Positions 26,521 through 40,074 of a DNA stretch of 64,000 bases are shown one piece after another. The stretch spans positions 3,635,952 through 3,699,951 of the forward strand of contig NW_020194684.1 of assembly GCF_002865645.1 (NCBI RefSeq). Reading direction: 5' to 3'. The first letter of the stretch is position 1; each line of letters starts with the position of its first letter. A program made the translations under genes and the position numbers. The notes under the pieces are model-generated. The model was not told the origin of the DNA and did no database searches. It saw nothing but the letters and a program-made list of their open reading frames with translations. This DNA is from Hyaloscypha bicolor E. Its lineage: Eukaryota > Ascomycota > Leotiomycetes > Helotiales > Hyaloscyphaceae.

Positions 26521-28049
26521 GATCTAGCTTTAACTTATTCTAAAAAGTCGTCTCTAGTAATAACTAACGAGTTATATTCTTTATAGTCTAGTAATTTAAC
26601 TATATTAATCCCAAGGTAATAGAAAAGGGATATAGTTTTTATTAGATATAGAGCTTTTTCTTATTTTCTTTTACTCTTATACTAATAGACTTTATAAGTA
26701 TTAATATACTTCTATATATAGTTATAGTAACCTTCCTAATAATAGTAGCTAGCTACTAAATAAAAAGTACTTTTTTTTCCGGTATATCTAATTTTATTAT
26801 ATAGCTCTTTAATAATAATTTCCCTTTACTCTTAATTATTAATAATAAGTCGAGATAGGTAGACTTTAGATATAACTCTCTATAGTAATTAATCTCTTAT
26901 ACTATAATTTAAAGCTTTCCTATTTAACTTTCGAAACTTGGCCCTAGATATTTCTTTTAGTCTAGAAAGTATTATAAGATATTATATAATATTCTAGTAT
27001 TATTTAAAATAGCTATTATCTAAGAAATCTAGTAAAATAGTTAGGTTATTAAGTAAAATATAAGAGTTAGTATTATTATTTACTATTTTACTAGAAGTTA
27101 TATATAAAAGGCCATAGCCTTTATTATATAACTTCCGGATTTTATTATTTTTTAATATTACTAATTTATTTCTAGATATAATAAGGCTTTAATTATTAAT
27201 CTCTAGTAACTAAATACCATTATTTAAATATCTAGTAAAAGTCTTAGGAATTAAATTCCTTAAAATAATATTATATAACTAAACCGGAACTATTTCCTTT
27301 ATTCGAATTTTCTGCCTAATAAGTACTATTCTAATAGTATTAAGCTCTATTACTAATTATTTATTAATATTCTTATTATTTTCGGTATTATTTTCTTACT
27401 ATAGATATTTTAATAATCTATTAGTAGTAATATATTTAGTTTTTTTAATATATTTGACTTTAAAGTCAAATAACTAAATTTATATTAGCTAGTAAGTAAC
27501 TAGAGCTCTAGGAAAATCCATAGCTACTTTACTTAGCTATATAATAAGTATATTAGTATCTAGTTTAAGAATAAAATAAACTTTATATAGCCAGAATTAT
27601 ACTTTCTATAAATACTTTATTAGTTCTTAATATTTTCTCTTAGTAATATTATATTTCTATTTAGTATTATTTCAGATTTCAGACTTATATTATATAACTC
27701 TCTTTTTTCCTTTATTATTATATTAATCAAGAGTTCTGCCTTATTTATTTAGGCTAGTATTTATTACTAATATAATTATTTCCTAACTTTCTAATAGATT
27801 ATAATATAACTTATAGAGTATTAGAATAGTAATAAGCTTTTCCTAAAGAATTCATATAGCTTGCTTTTATTTATTATCCCAGTTCTATATTATATTCTTT
27901 CTTATTAAGTAATAAATGGGTTTAGTAATAATTATAAAGCCTTTAATCTAAATATAGTAATAAATAATAATTCTAATAAATACCTTGCCTTTAGTTATAC
28001 TATTATAATACTCCTATCTCAAGATCTTAGTAATTCCTAAATTCGAAAG

Positions 28050-28700
28050 GCTTCTTTTAAGTACTTTATAAATAAAGCTAATAATAACTATACTATTATA
28101 ATAGAACTGCGATTTTTCTCTTATACTAGCTCTGGCTTATTTAACTTTATCTAGGGTTATATCTAGGTTTTAAAGATATTTAAATATAAAACGCCAAATT
28201 CCGGGTAAAATAAGCTATCTATTATAGTCTATATAAGGTTCCTTAACTCTAATATTATTAATAAATAGTATAGTAATTTTAGGAAACAGATTCTCTAGAA
28301 TAATTATAATAACTCATATAAACTATATAACGGAATTAGTAATTCCCTGAGGTAATATAGTTATTCTTAATAGTTCTAGAAATATTATAAATATAGTCAA
28401 ATCTTTACTATAAATATCTAGTATAAGTTAATTATATCTAGAAAAGAAATTAATTAAAAAAATATAAATATACCTAGTAAATTTCTCCGAGATCTTATTA
28501 GTAAATAGAAATAAATTAGTATTTTATAGAATTACTAAATTCATTTTTATAATAGTATTAATTAGTTTATAAGTTCTAATAATCTTTTTTATAACCAAGA
28601 ACTATAGATTCCGGTAAGATTTATTATATTTCTTAAGAACTTTATAATCTAGGTATTTTAATAGTATTTTTATTACTACTAGTACTAGAACTTTGGGATA
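28050..28700 (-). pseudogene. Degraded reverse transcriptase of element B2
   Basis: Same motif series as in B1 (FFSGYN, PLGLLR, FINN-type box) on the minus strand. B1 and B2 differ here mainly by C/T and G/A changes, so they are independently RIP-mutated copies of one element. Confidence 0.75.
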
Positions 28701-29679
28701 TAAGAAATTCTTCTCTTACTAGGCTTTATACTTAATAGTCTTAATTAGAATAGGTAAGCTAATATTCTTATAAACTTTTCTTATTTCTTTCTAATTAAAT
28801 ATAATTATACTTTCTTAATTAATTATTAATTCTTGAAATATAGCTAGTTCCTTTTCCCAGAGCCAGTTACTAATATCTAATTATTTAAGATATTCCAGAA
28901 TAAGTTATAAATCTCTTAGAATAGCTAATATTCTTAATAAAAAGTAATTCTTATATTTCCTAGTATATTTCTATAAGTATTTTCTAGCTTTAGATCTCTT
29001 AAACTAGTTTAAATATTTACCAGGGCCTTCTCTAGTTTTATTATTAGTATTTACTAGTTAAATCTTCTTATTTTTTATTTTATATATTCCCGTAACTAGA
29101 AATAAATTATAGTTATTATTCTTTTCTTTAAAAGCTATAGCCATTTTTTCTAGTACTTTTTTTATCTAATCTCCGGAATTTATAACTTTCTTCCTTAGCT
29201 TCTTCCTAATTAGGTATATAAAGTGCCTTTTTATCTAGTATTTTAATATATCTTTTTTAAGCTCTTATATATTCCAGAATTCTTTCTAGTTTTAAGTTTA
29301 ATATTTCTTAGCTTCGGGAATATATTCTTTTATTATTAGGAAATACTATTCTATTTCTTTTTTAGAAATATCTTTACTTAATATTCTTTTTATTTCTTTT
29401 TTTATTAATTCCGGAATTACTCTTAATAATACTCTAATTAGAGCCTTTTCTATTTTAGTTTCTCTAAAAATATTATTAATTTCCTAAATTTCTAAACCTA
29501 AAATAAAAGAATTTATAGGAAATTCCGGTATTTTTCCGTTTCTTCTAATATTATTACTAGTTATAATACCAGGCTTTATTTTTCCTCTTTATTTTTAGTT
29601 TCCTGCTTTATATTATTTAATTCCTTAACTCTAGGAACTTAGTATTCTTAAACTATTACTTTCTTCTACTTTCTAGTAT

Positions 29680-32600
29680 TTTTTAAAAATAAAATAATTA
29701 TAATAATATAGGTATTCTAGTTATTTTTAGGATTAGTAAATCTTCTATCTTATAAACTATTACTTCTATATATAATATTTATCTTTATCTTTACTAAAAA
29801 TAATTAATTAAGAAGAATTTTTAGAGCCTCTTTAACTAGGAAAAATATATCTTTATATCCTATTCTATTTATAATCTTAGTTCTAAGCTTTACTATTCCT
29901 ATAAATTCAAATTCTGCCCTAGTAATAGTAAATATTTAATAATCTATAGTATTATATACTATTTTACTAATATTCCTAGAGATTTTTTCGGGGAAAATAT
30001 TAACTTTAGCTCTAGTATTAATTATTTCTTTATATTTAATATTTCCTTAAGGTTTTTAAAGTATAAACCGGAGATATAAAGCTTATATAACATATTTATA
30101 AGCTAGTAATATCTAAATATTAATACTATTATTTTTAAATTAAATAATTCTATTAGTATTAGGTACCTAAGCTAGTATTTCTAATTCCTTAAATATTTTA
30201 TTTATTATATAAGCTATAGCTACTAGTTCCGCAGATTTCCTAGTATATTTAATTATATTTAATATAATAGTATTTCCTATTTATAAGATAGTAAAATAGG
30301 AAGTATTATCCTTAATTTATTAGTTCTAAAATATAATAGCTAGATCTGGCATTTTTAAGGTATTAATAAGTATTCTTGTTTTCTTCTAAGTTTTTGGAAA
30401 TAGAATAGTTATTTTCTTTAGTAGTCTTATTAAAATATTATTAACTTTAGGAATTTTATACTTATTATAATTAAAAGTATATTAGGTCCCTAATTTATTC
30501 TATTTATTTCCGGAAGTATTAATATTTATATCCTTAGCTAGGCTATTTCCTTATCTATTATTTCTTAAAGTAATATTTTTCTGGTCTCTTATATAAGATA
30601 GCTTCTTTTTTATTCTAGCTCGTTTTTAGAAAACCTCTTTAGCTATTTCTATTTCTTTTTCCTTTTTTCTTAATAAGAAACCTATTATAGTATTAATAGA
30701 AATACTATTTATAGCCAAATCTTAGTACTATTTATTAATTCTAGAACCTAAAGTATTAGTAATTCTAATATAATTTCCTCTAAAGCAAAATAGCTATTTA
30801 GATTCCCTAGATATAACTTACTTACTTTTATATATAAATCCCGGTTAGCTGGTTTTCTTTTCTCTTTCTTGCCTAGTAAACTAGATATTTCTTATTAATT
30901 TCTAGATATTTTTAGATTAAGTATTTAAGTTATAATTAAATTCTTTTTCTTAGACTTAGAAAATAATTTAGTTAAACTACTAGTACTTACTAGTAAAAAA
31001 AAAGGAAATACTTTCTTATCTAGGCTTAAATAGCCCTTTATATTATCTTTTATTAAATTAATAAGTATATTTATAGTTTATAAGTTCTTTTATTAATAAG
31101 TAATAGAATTAAGAGATATAAATATATTTTAGGTTAATATTATTATTCTTATTTCTACTATAGTACCTATAGTAAATTTATTCTCTTGGTTCTAGGTTTA
31201 TATTATAGGCTATATTAACTTAAATAATATTTTCTAACTATACTTAAAACTAACTTTCTCTAGAATATAGTTATTTAGATTCTTTATCTATTTTAGCTTA
31301 ATTACTATAGCTACTATAGTATTCTCTATATTCTTTATTACGAATTCTAGTATATTCTTCCTAAAAACTCGAATTATATTTATTAGGCTATTAATACTAT
31401 TATATTTACTATAGTTAGCTAGGCTATATAAGCAGGCTATAGATATCCTCCCGAATTATAATAGCGGTTATATTAAGTTATTTTTATAGGTTCTTTTAAA
31501 TTATAGTAGTAATAAATAGTTTTTCCAGACTCTTTACTAGCTAGTTAATATTATTTCCCTTAGGTTTACTACTTTTAGTAGGTTTTATATAATTAGCTAT
31601 AGGCTAGGTTCTTCTTTTACTTATATTTGTAGTAGTTTTAGAAAGTATAATAGGAGAAACTAGTAAGAAATAATTATTTTCTGGTTTAGGAACTATATTA
31701 TAAACTATTATATCTAAGTATTCTTATCTAAATCTAGAGATATCTAGATTATTAGTAATATTAAAATAATATTTCTTCTTTTTATACTAATAGGATATTA
31801 TTACTTTCTTATATATCTTATTATATTTATAGGTAAAAATATCTATAGGCTCGAAGTTTATATTCTTAAGAATATAATCTCTTACTAGAATAGATAATTA
31901 CCTTATAAATTCTTGATACTAAGTAATTTTATTTATTTCTTTTCTTTTTAGTAATTTCTTTAATACTTTATTAAATATATTAATATAAGACTTAGATAAG
32001 ATTTCTTTATTCTGGGCCTATATAATAATCTAATTAAGAAAGTTATAGCTAATTTTAAGTATTTCCTAGTTATACTCTCGGAATTCCTTTAGTAAGGCCT
32101 TAAAAAACTTAGTTTCCTAGTAATTTCCTGGATTATTAGTATAGTACTCTGGTATAGCCTTAATCTAATTCTTATAAATAAGAGAGATATAATAGATAAT
32201 TCTCTTTCTTTTAGTATTATTAGAAATATAATAGTTCTTATATATATTTATATATTATTCCAAGAATATAGAAATATTACTTCCCTAAAACTATAGTATT
32301 TTAGAAGCTCCTATAAGCGGCAGGTTTAAACCCGGTACTAGTATATATTTATTCTTAGCTATATTAATCTTAATAATTTCTTCTATAGCTAATTATAGAG
32401 TTTCTATATCTGAGACTTCTATTAATAATATTTCTAAAGGGCTAATTTCCCGTTTAAGTATATCTTTTAATTTGGGAACCGGAATTAGAGAGAAACCGGT
32501 TAATAATAACAGATATAGCCGAGATTCGAGTTTTAGTATTAGTAGTAATAAAATAATAGCTTTTCTAGTCTTATTTCTATTACTTATACTTTCTTTCTTA

Positions 32601-33360
32601 CTCTATTAGCTTAATACCTATAGTATTTTCTCTTGATTTTACTAAACTAGGTATATTTATTAATATTATTAAAAGTAATAAAAATAATAAATATAATTTC
32701 ACTAATTTTTCTAACTTTTCTGAATTCTCTTTTCTTTCTTTACTTAGTATCTATTTCTTTCTCTAGAAGCTTTTCTAGTTTATTTATATAATTTCTTATT
32801 TCCGATTTCTTTTTAATTCTTATTTCTAATTCTAGTTTACTATTTTACTTAAATTTGAGGGCATTTCCTCTTTTAGGTATCTTTTTCGGATTTAGGAATA
32901 AGCTTTATTACTAAGATTAAAGCTACTTTAATTCCGGCTTTTACTATAACTAAAAATAATATATAAATTAATAGTATAATTTTATTTCCGAATACTAGAA
33001 TCTAATTCTAACTAAGGTCTGATTTATATTATCTTAGTATAATATTTCTTATTTTATTTCCTCTACTTCTTTTTCTTTTATAATTAGTCTCTATTTCTAC
33101 TACTTTTATATATTATACTAGTAACTATATCTTGCGGCTAACCTATATCCAAGTTACTGGGTATATCGGAAATTAATATGAGATACTAAGATTAATACTT
33201 ATATATCCTTAATATTTTGGCCTTAGGCTTAAGGTATTATAATAGCCCTTTTCTCCCCTAACTTACTAAGCTAATAATCTGCCTTATAAATACCCCTCAG
33301 AACTTTATAAGAGTATTACCTTAACTATAAAGTTTCTATCCTCCCTATATTACTTACTAT
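29680..33360 (-). other. 5' internal region of element B2 (gag region expected)
   Basis: About 3.7 kb between the reverse transcriptase side and the 5' LTR of B2. It aligns with 14,369-18,035 of B1. It should hold the leader, gag and protease, but I could not identify motifs through the RIP damage. Confidence 0.4.
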
Positions 33361-33367
33361 AAAATAT

Positions 33368-33669
33368 ATGAAAGGGAAACTATAATAAGACAAAAACTCA
33401 TATAAAGTATACCAGAGTATAAAATGTAACTTAATAGTAAAATAATAAATCAAAAGTATAAATAGTAAAGTATAAATAGTATATAGTATATAAAAGCTTA
33501 ATTAATTAAATACTTATAAAGAATTATTCTCTAAGTCTATAGAAAAACCAGCTTTCTTATATGATTTCCGCAAGTTATATATAAAAGGCCGCGGTCTTTA
33601 CTATATGACCTAAACTTCAAAACCACCAAAACAATGCAATTTTCGACGAGTACGGCCTGCCGTATTATA
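33368..33669 (-). repeat. 5' LTR of element B2 (minus-strand sense)
   Basis: 302 bp. From about 33,590 to the end it keeps GC-rich sequence (for example GGCCGCGG and CGACGAGTACGGCCTGCCG). The first 220 bp are as AT-rich as the other copies. Confidence 0.88.
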
Positions 33670-33674
33670 CTAGT

Positions 33675-35400
33675 TACCGGAGATACCCGTAACTTTATCC
33701 GTAATTAACTAGAACCTGGATTAGTCGGATAGATCTTAATTATTAAATAGATCTTTAAGATTCTCTAGTAAGCTTATAGTAAAAGTAAAGAAATAAAGTA
33801 CTAGGAAGTAAAAGAGGTATACCGGTACCTGAGATAAAGAAATAAGCTATTTCTAGTATTCTAAATAGAGTTTACTTATTTAATAATAAAACTAGGGAAG
33901 TTACTAAATAACTAATATAATAATTTAATAGATAAAATAAATCTCGAGCTATTTAAGAACTTGGGTAATAAGAAGTTTAATACTTCCAGGGACTTTACTA
34001 AATAGTATATAGAATAAGAGAATAGGCTTCTCTTAATTAAAAATCGGTAATCTCAGGAGAAATAACTAGTAGAAATTACTTGCTATTAAATATTATCTCG
34101 GGCTAGAAAGCCTACCGGGATTTAAGGAGCCATAGTAATCCTATATCTAATGAATTAATCTTAGTAACCGGTATTCTTATAGCTAAAGAAGGCAGTCTGC
34201 CGAGAATTTGAAAAGAGACTAGACTAGCCAGAAAGTTTTTATTATTATAGCTATAGAAAGCTTAAATATATAAAAAGCACCTGTCCTAACTTTAATAAGG
34301 TTATACTTATTAAAGAGGATTATTTAGAGAAAGCTAATAATTTAGGAATAGATAATAAGAATACTAGCTTTTACCTACTATCTAATAAGAAGTATAATAT
34401 TAATAAATCGGGAAAAGTCTAGCTCTAGGTATAAAAGTAGACTTTCTAGAGTAAGAACTCATTAAGAACCTATAGATCTTACTTAGCTAATTAGCAGGAA
34501 CTAGTTCCTTATTAATTATTAAGTATACTAGAAAGGCAAAACCATAACTTTCTAGTACTTAGTAAATATTAGAGTAAATATATATACTCTAATTAACTAA
34601 AAGCATATTCGCTCCTTAATAAAAGTATTATAAATACTCTTATATAAACTCAAAACCCTTATTCCCTTATAAGGTTTTAATAAATAATCTAATAAAGCTA
34701 TTTAATATCTAGCTACTATAGATCTAGCTATTAATTAGTACTTCTAAACTTAATAATACCTGTTTATTACTAACTTTAGCTCTTATAATATAATCCTGGA
34801 AAGGAAATAGCTAGCGAAGTATAATGTCTTACTAGACTATTAACGGAATTAATTTTATTAGCTAGAGAATTATAAGACAAATTAGCTAGACCTTATTTAG
34901 AAAATCTAATATTTTAATAAGAAATATTAAAAAGGTAACCGCTCTAAAGATACTTTAACTAGAATCCTAAAAAGAACTAGTAAAATTAGATCCGAAAAGC
35001 AAAAAAACATATTTCTTATTTTTATAAAACCTTCTTATAAAAAAAGCTAAATACTAGGTAAGAAAAAAAGAGCTAGACCTTAATACTCTCAAAATAGTCA
35101 AGCTACTAGACTATTCCTGCTATTTTATTAGAATAGCTATTTTCTAATTAAGTACTAAAGATCCCGGTAACTTAATTAGATTAGTTACTATTAATAAGAT
35201 TAACTATATACTTGAAAAATAGAATTATAAACCAAAGAGATATTTACTATTACCCGTAATAATTAGATAACTAATACTATAGTCCGCCGGATATTATACT
35301 TAAACTAGTAACCTAATATATTTCCTGGATATAAATAAATCCGATATTCTTAGTAATATATTATCTTTTAATCCTAAAAAACTTTAAAAGCTTCGGGTAT
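33675..35400 (+). pseudogene. Degraded gag/protease part of element D, after the B2 insertion
   Basis: The plus-strand continuation of the D gag beyond B2, leading into pol. Stretches of open frame alternate with TAA/TAG. No protease motif was secured. This part is visibly richer in G+C than elements A and B. Confidence 0.45.
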
Positions 35401-35439
35401 TTCTTCCTATATAGCTATATAATATAGCTAGGGCATTTT

Positions 35440-36200
35440 CTAAGAAAGCGGCAGATAAGCTTCCCTAGTCTTAACTCTTTAATTACAAGCTCCGTTTTAA
35501 TAAACCAGATCCCTTAATAAAAACGGCCTATCTCTATAAGATAAGCTTTAGTAAACTCAAAAAAATGAGAGAATATCTTATTAAGAACCTGAAAAAGGGT
35601 TTTATTAAGCTATTTGAATCCCTTTTCTTATTACTAGTCTTATTTATTAAAAAGAAAAACAGTAGCCTATAATTTTATATTAATTATTAATAACTAAATA
35701 CTATAATAAAAAAGAACTACTACTCCCTATTACTTATTACTAAGACTCTTAACTAATTAACTAAATTATTAGTATTTACTAAATTAGATATTTAATATAT
35801 TTTTAATCGAATTTATATAGAACTAGTTTCTATAGTATAAATAGCTTTTAGGACGAGATATAAATTCTTTAAACCGGTAATTCTGCTATTTGAACTTTAT
35901 AATAGTCTAGTAACTTTCTAGTAATATATTAATATTATCCTAATAGATTATTTAGATAACTTTTACTTGGCCTATATTAATAATATACTAATCTTTTCTA
36001 AGAATAAGAAGAAGTATTAATAATATGTTAGAACGGTTCTATAAAAGCTCTAGAATACCGGATTATAAGTTAATATTTATAAATACGAATTTAAAGTCTC
36101 TAAAATAATATTCTTAGGATTTATTATCTCGGATTAGGATATATAGGTAAAACCTACTAAAACCTCTATTATCCGAAACTAGTATTAACCTATAATAAAA
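35440..36200 (+). pseudogene. Degraded reverse transcriptase of element D
   Basis: The plus strand shows a lead-in matching the KYIIENLEKGFI and PILFVKKKDGSLRF blocks of Gypsy pol, then FTKLDI, FRTRYKFF and YINNILIFSKN (about 35,968-36,000). The last is the YxDDILIFS catalytic box with both aspartates read as asparagine. FLGFIIS follows at about 36,110. Confidence 0.85.
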
Positions 36201-36369
36201 AGAGAGATATAGTTATTTTTAGGCTTTTATAACTTCTACTATAGGTTTATCTAAGCCTATAGATATATCTCTCGCTTCCTAAACCGTCTAACTAAAAGAG
36301 ATATTCTGCCAAAGTTTATACTTAATAAAACTTAGCTAGATATCTTTAATTAGCTTAAGAATCTGCTTT

Positions 36370-36690
36370 TCTTTACCCCTATATTTCTTTATTTTAAATA
36401 TAATAGGGAAACCTGCCTGGAAACTAATTATTTAAACCTAGCTATTATAGGTATACTTTCTTAAAAAAGCCCAGAGAACAGATAATAATACCCAGTCTTA
36501 TTTTATTCTAAAGCTCTTTAAGGAGCCAAAAGCTATTATAAAATTCATAATAAGGAATTCCTTATTATTATCTAAGGACTCCGGGAATAGTAGGCAGAAC
36601 TAATTAGCTTACCTAATTTTCTAATTATTACTAACTATAAAGCTCTCGAATATTTCGGTACTAAAAGGCTCTTAAATAAATAATAAATCT
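36370..36690 (+). pseudogene. Degraded RNase H of element D
   Basis: The frame contains NLAIIGILS, PVLFYSKAL, GAKSYYKIHNKEFLIII and a block near TIKLSNIS. These are the blocks of a Gypsy RNase H (LAIAGILSQ, PVAFYSK.L..AE.NYEIHDKELLAII). It follows the reverse transcriptase without a gap. Confidence 0.75.
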
Positions 36691-36899
36691 AATAGATAGG
36701 TTTTCTATTATAATTCTATTACTAGATTATTTATTAGCCGGATAAAGATAATATTATTACTAATATCTTATCCCGAAAGAACAAGCTTATACTAACCTAG
36801 AAATAGGCTAAGGAGGCTGAGAAAACTAGACAAGTTATCCTATTAGACCTAATTCTCGCTTTTACCAAAATAAAAGATATAGCTCAGGCTTCTACCAAG

Positions 36900-38100
36900 G
36901 TAAAAAAAAATAGACGAACTATTAGTTATAATTAAAGTCCTATAAGCTAATTAGACGGATCTAGCCCTAGAGAACAAATATAAGAAAGCCCGGGAAAATA
37001 TAAATCTATAGGAAATATTAAATAATTATATATTTTGTAATAAAAGACTTATTATATTAGACGGATATAATAATCTATAAACTAGGCTCTTATAATAAAT
37101 TCACGGTATAATAACTACTATATATCCCGGTTGAAATAAGACAAAAATCCTAGTTTAAAGACTTTACTAGTAGCCTATTCTTTCTATAGATATTAACTAC
37201 TTTATAGCAAATTATTATAAATATTAAAAGTCATATAAGCTAAGAGATAAAATATTAGGCCTATTATATTTATTACTAGTTCTCCTGAGAATATGAGACG
37301 ATTTGTCTATAGACTTCTATATCCCTGGCTTTATAAGTAAAAGATATAATAATATATTTATTATAGTTAATAAATTATCTAAATAATATATAAGCCTACT
37401 AATAACCAAGAATACTATAGCCAGAACTATTACTAGCCTATTCTACTACTATATCTAGTAATTCCGAGGTTCTTTTCTTACTATTATAAGTAACCGAGAA
37501 CCCTAGTTTATTTTAGACTTTATAAATAAACTATTAAGATTAACTAGAACTAAGCTAAAGCTCTCGATTATAGAATATACCCAAACCGATAGATAAATAG
37601 AAATTATTAACTAGATTATTAATACCCGATTTCGTCTCTTTATTAATTATTTCCAGAATAATTAGACAGATTTATTCCCGGTACTTAATACTATAGGCAC
37701 TGCCTGCCTATATAAATTAACTAGCTTATTTCCCTTAATAGTTAACTATAGATATAAACCCTGGCTAAGCTTTAACTAAATATTACTAATAATAGAGTTT
37801 AAAATACTAAGAAAGAAACTTAATCGGGAAGAAGTATAATAGTAGGCTAAGAGAATTAATACTACTATTAATTATATCCGAGAATATATAGTAGTAGCTC
37901 AGAAGTATTAAGCCAAGTAAGCTAATAAGAAATAATAAGAACTAGATTTTGGTTCAGGAGATATAATCTATATAATTAAAAAGATATAGAAAACGGACTA
38001 TTTATCTAATAAATTAGACTATTTCCTTACCGAATTATTTAAGATTAATAAAATAGTTAGCTATTTATATTAATTAGATTTTTCCCTATTATATAGGATT
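36900..38100 (+). pseudogene. Degraded DDE integrase of element D
   Basis: The first catalytic block, DDLSIDFYIPGF, lies at about 37,297-37,332. The second, SNREP followed by a stop and F, is at about 37,487-37,507, where SDRGPQF is expected. The third, YTQTDR followed by a stop and IE, is at about 37,573-37,600, where YHPQTDGQTE is expected. A zinc-binding region with YYKCQKSY precedes them. Few stops interrupt this frame, so it is the best preserved pol segment in the window. Confidence 0.82.
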
Positions 38101-38204
38101 TAGCTAATTTTCTATATAAATAAACTTTATAAGAATCCTACTAATCTATTACCTGGCTAAACTAATAAAAAGCCTGGTTTTACTAAAGTTAATAGCAAAC
38201 TTAA

Positions 38205-38400
38205 ATAAGAAGTCGAAAAGATTCTTTTTTCTAAAATACTTTATAGTAAGCTTTACCATAAAGTTAAATAAAAGAAATAGGATATAGATAATAAATAGTA
38301 CCTTATATTAACTTTAAGAACTTAGTACTTAAACTATATAAATTTCACAAGTAAAACCCCGGTAAAGCGGGATCTCCTATCCGACTAAATAAATGGATTT
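38205..38400 (+). pseudogene. Degraded chromodomain of element D
   Basis: The frame reads EKILFSKILYSKLYHKVK, a stop, KK, a stop, DIDNK, a stop, YL. The stops occupy the places of the conserved chromodomain tryptophans (YKVKWKGW..DNEWYL). It directly follows the integrase and marks D as a chromovirus. Confidence 0.75.
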
Positions 38401-38849
38401 AGTATATTAAAGAGGACGAGTTTAATAAAGACTATTTAGATAATAATAAATCTTAATAATAAGGCCTTTATAACTAGAAAAAGAGAAGAAAAACCTAGAT
38501 ATTTCCCGGGTTTTATCTAAACTCTAGTATATTTTCTTTATTTTACTATATTAGTATCTACTTTCTTTTCTAGAAATCTGGGCAAAATATCTTTTTTTAC
38601 TATACTAGATTATATTTTGCTATCTAGGCAAATTATAAAATAAAAAAAAGAAGTAAATTCTTAAAGCTAAACTAAAAGTAAATACTCGCCTATATTAGTT
38701 CGAAATATTATTAAAAATCGAGGGAAACCTTCTTAACTACTTTAATCTTTATAACCTTAATTATTTATACTATTACTACTGCCTTAATAAAACCATTAAT
38801 AAAGACGAAATAGACAAGAAATCCCGGTAATATATTATCTATAGCCGGA

Positions 38850-40074
38850 CTAAGTAAGATTACTCGCCAGATCCTGGGTAACTTGAGTAGTAGCGGCGGT
38901 ATCTCAAGTTTAGTAGCTATTACTATTATTAATATAATTACTAGCCAAACTATCTTTATAAATAAAAATAGTAATTTCCTTACCCAAGAATAGATTAATA
39001 TATAGAATATGGCCCGTACTACTTTTGAGAATATACCTGAAATTACTATAGAGGATATCTTAGCAGAAAGTTCTAAGGATAATGAAATAGAGGTTTTGGT
39101 TACTAGTAATAATAAGCCTAATAGTTTAATAGGCGGAATGGACGGTATTAATAAGGGCTTCCTTATTAACCTTACGGAGCCAAATACTAAGAAGGTTAAA
39201 AAGAGTAAGGCTAGCTTGTCTAAGAAGTATAAGGCATTAGATAATAGTAAGGATTCTAATAATAAAAAGACTAAGGACGAAAAGACTTCTAGTAATAAAG
39301 AAGACTCTGACTATAATAAAGGTGGCCAAACTAGTATTAAGATACCTGTTATGACCAGAAGACGTATAGTACTAAGTACTAGTTATTATATAAAGTACTA
39401 GTCTGAAACCAAGAGCTAGAAAATAATCCTGAATACCGAGTTAAAGGAGTAATACCCTATAGACATTAATAAATTAGTATATAACGCCGTTTAGGAAGTC
39501 GGAAAACTCCTTAGAAGCTTCTATAAGACCAAGATTATATAGCTCAAGACCCGGGGATTTGATAATAAAGTAGTTCAAGTGGCCGCCCTTAATAAATAAA
39601 TCTCTATTATAGAAGGATAACTTGAGAATGTATATATTAAGCTTGAGAAGGCCCAGAAGTTAATTAAGTAGCTCAGAGACAGTATAATTAAGCCAAATAT
39701 CGCTACCCTAGCTAAGAAGAAAGGCAAGCAAGCTATTATATTAAAGCCTATATTAATGAATGGACTTGATTTGCTACCCCTATTCAAAGATCGCCCGATA
39801 ATAATAGTCCTAATATCGGCCATAGCCTATACGGCACTTCCAGACCATATTATTAATATAGGTACAGGCATAATACGAGTAACGGATACTGAGGACTAGC
39901 CAGAACGTACTAGGAACTAGGTTATTCTAGCGGAGTCAAGATTATGCTTTGATTATAAGTAAGCTATGGGGATTAGACGGAATAGGGTTAATGGCCGTTG
40001 TTTTCTTTTTTTTCTTTTCTATATTGCGGCTGAATAATTCCCTAAATAAGGGCATTTAGATTTCTCTTTGGAGG
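38850..40074 (+). pseudogene. Extra 3' ORF (ORF3) of element D, RIP-degraded
   Basis: A single plus-strand frame runs from about 38,850 to the polypurine tract. From the methionine at 39,009 it is open for 130 codons (39,009-39,401). It then continues in the same frame for about 220 codons, broken by about a dozen codons that are all TAG or TAA, never TGA. The first part is acidic and then strongly Lys/Ser-rich (around KKVKKSKASLSKK). The later part is charged and helix-like, with a block KAQKLIK..LRDSIIKPN. I recognise no domain. The true start may lie upstream, since the frame stays readable there across two TAG codons. Its position, after the chromodomain and before the 3' LTR, is that of an env-like or accessory gene; nothing shows an envelope protein. 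Confidence 0.55.

Larger units (their letters stand above)
20550..33669 (-). mobile_element. Ty3/Gypsy LTR retrotransposon B2, RIP-degraded, nested in D
   Basis: Two 302-bp LTRs (20,550-20,851 and 33,368-33,669) flank about 12.5 kb of internal sequence that reads on the minus strand. From the 5' side (right) there is a 3.5-4 kb unassigned region where gag is expected, reverse transcriptase (about 28,050-28,700), integrase (about 26,150-26,520), and a further reading frame of about 2.8 kb resembling DUF3723. At 13.1 kb it is long for a Gypsy element. It splits the gag of element D, so it arrived later than D. Confidence 0.88.

Noticed and set aside
20550..33669. A Starship giant transposon, suggested by the DUF3723-like frame
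   Set aside because: No tyrosine-recombinase captain (DUF3435) was seen. The unit is bounded by LTRs with a 5-bp duplication and carries Gypsy pol, so a retrotransposon explains it better.
39575..39823. 82-codon minus-strand frame opposite ORF3 of element D
   Set aside because: Antisense shadow of the plus-strand ORF3 frame, without a domain or regulatory context.
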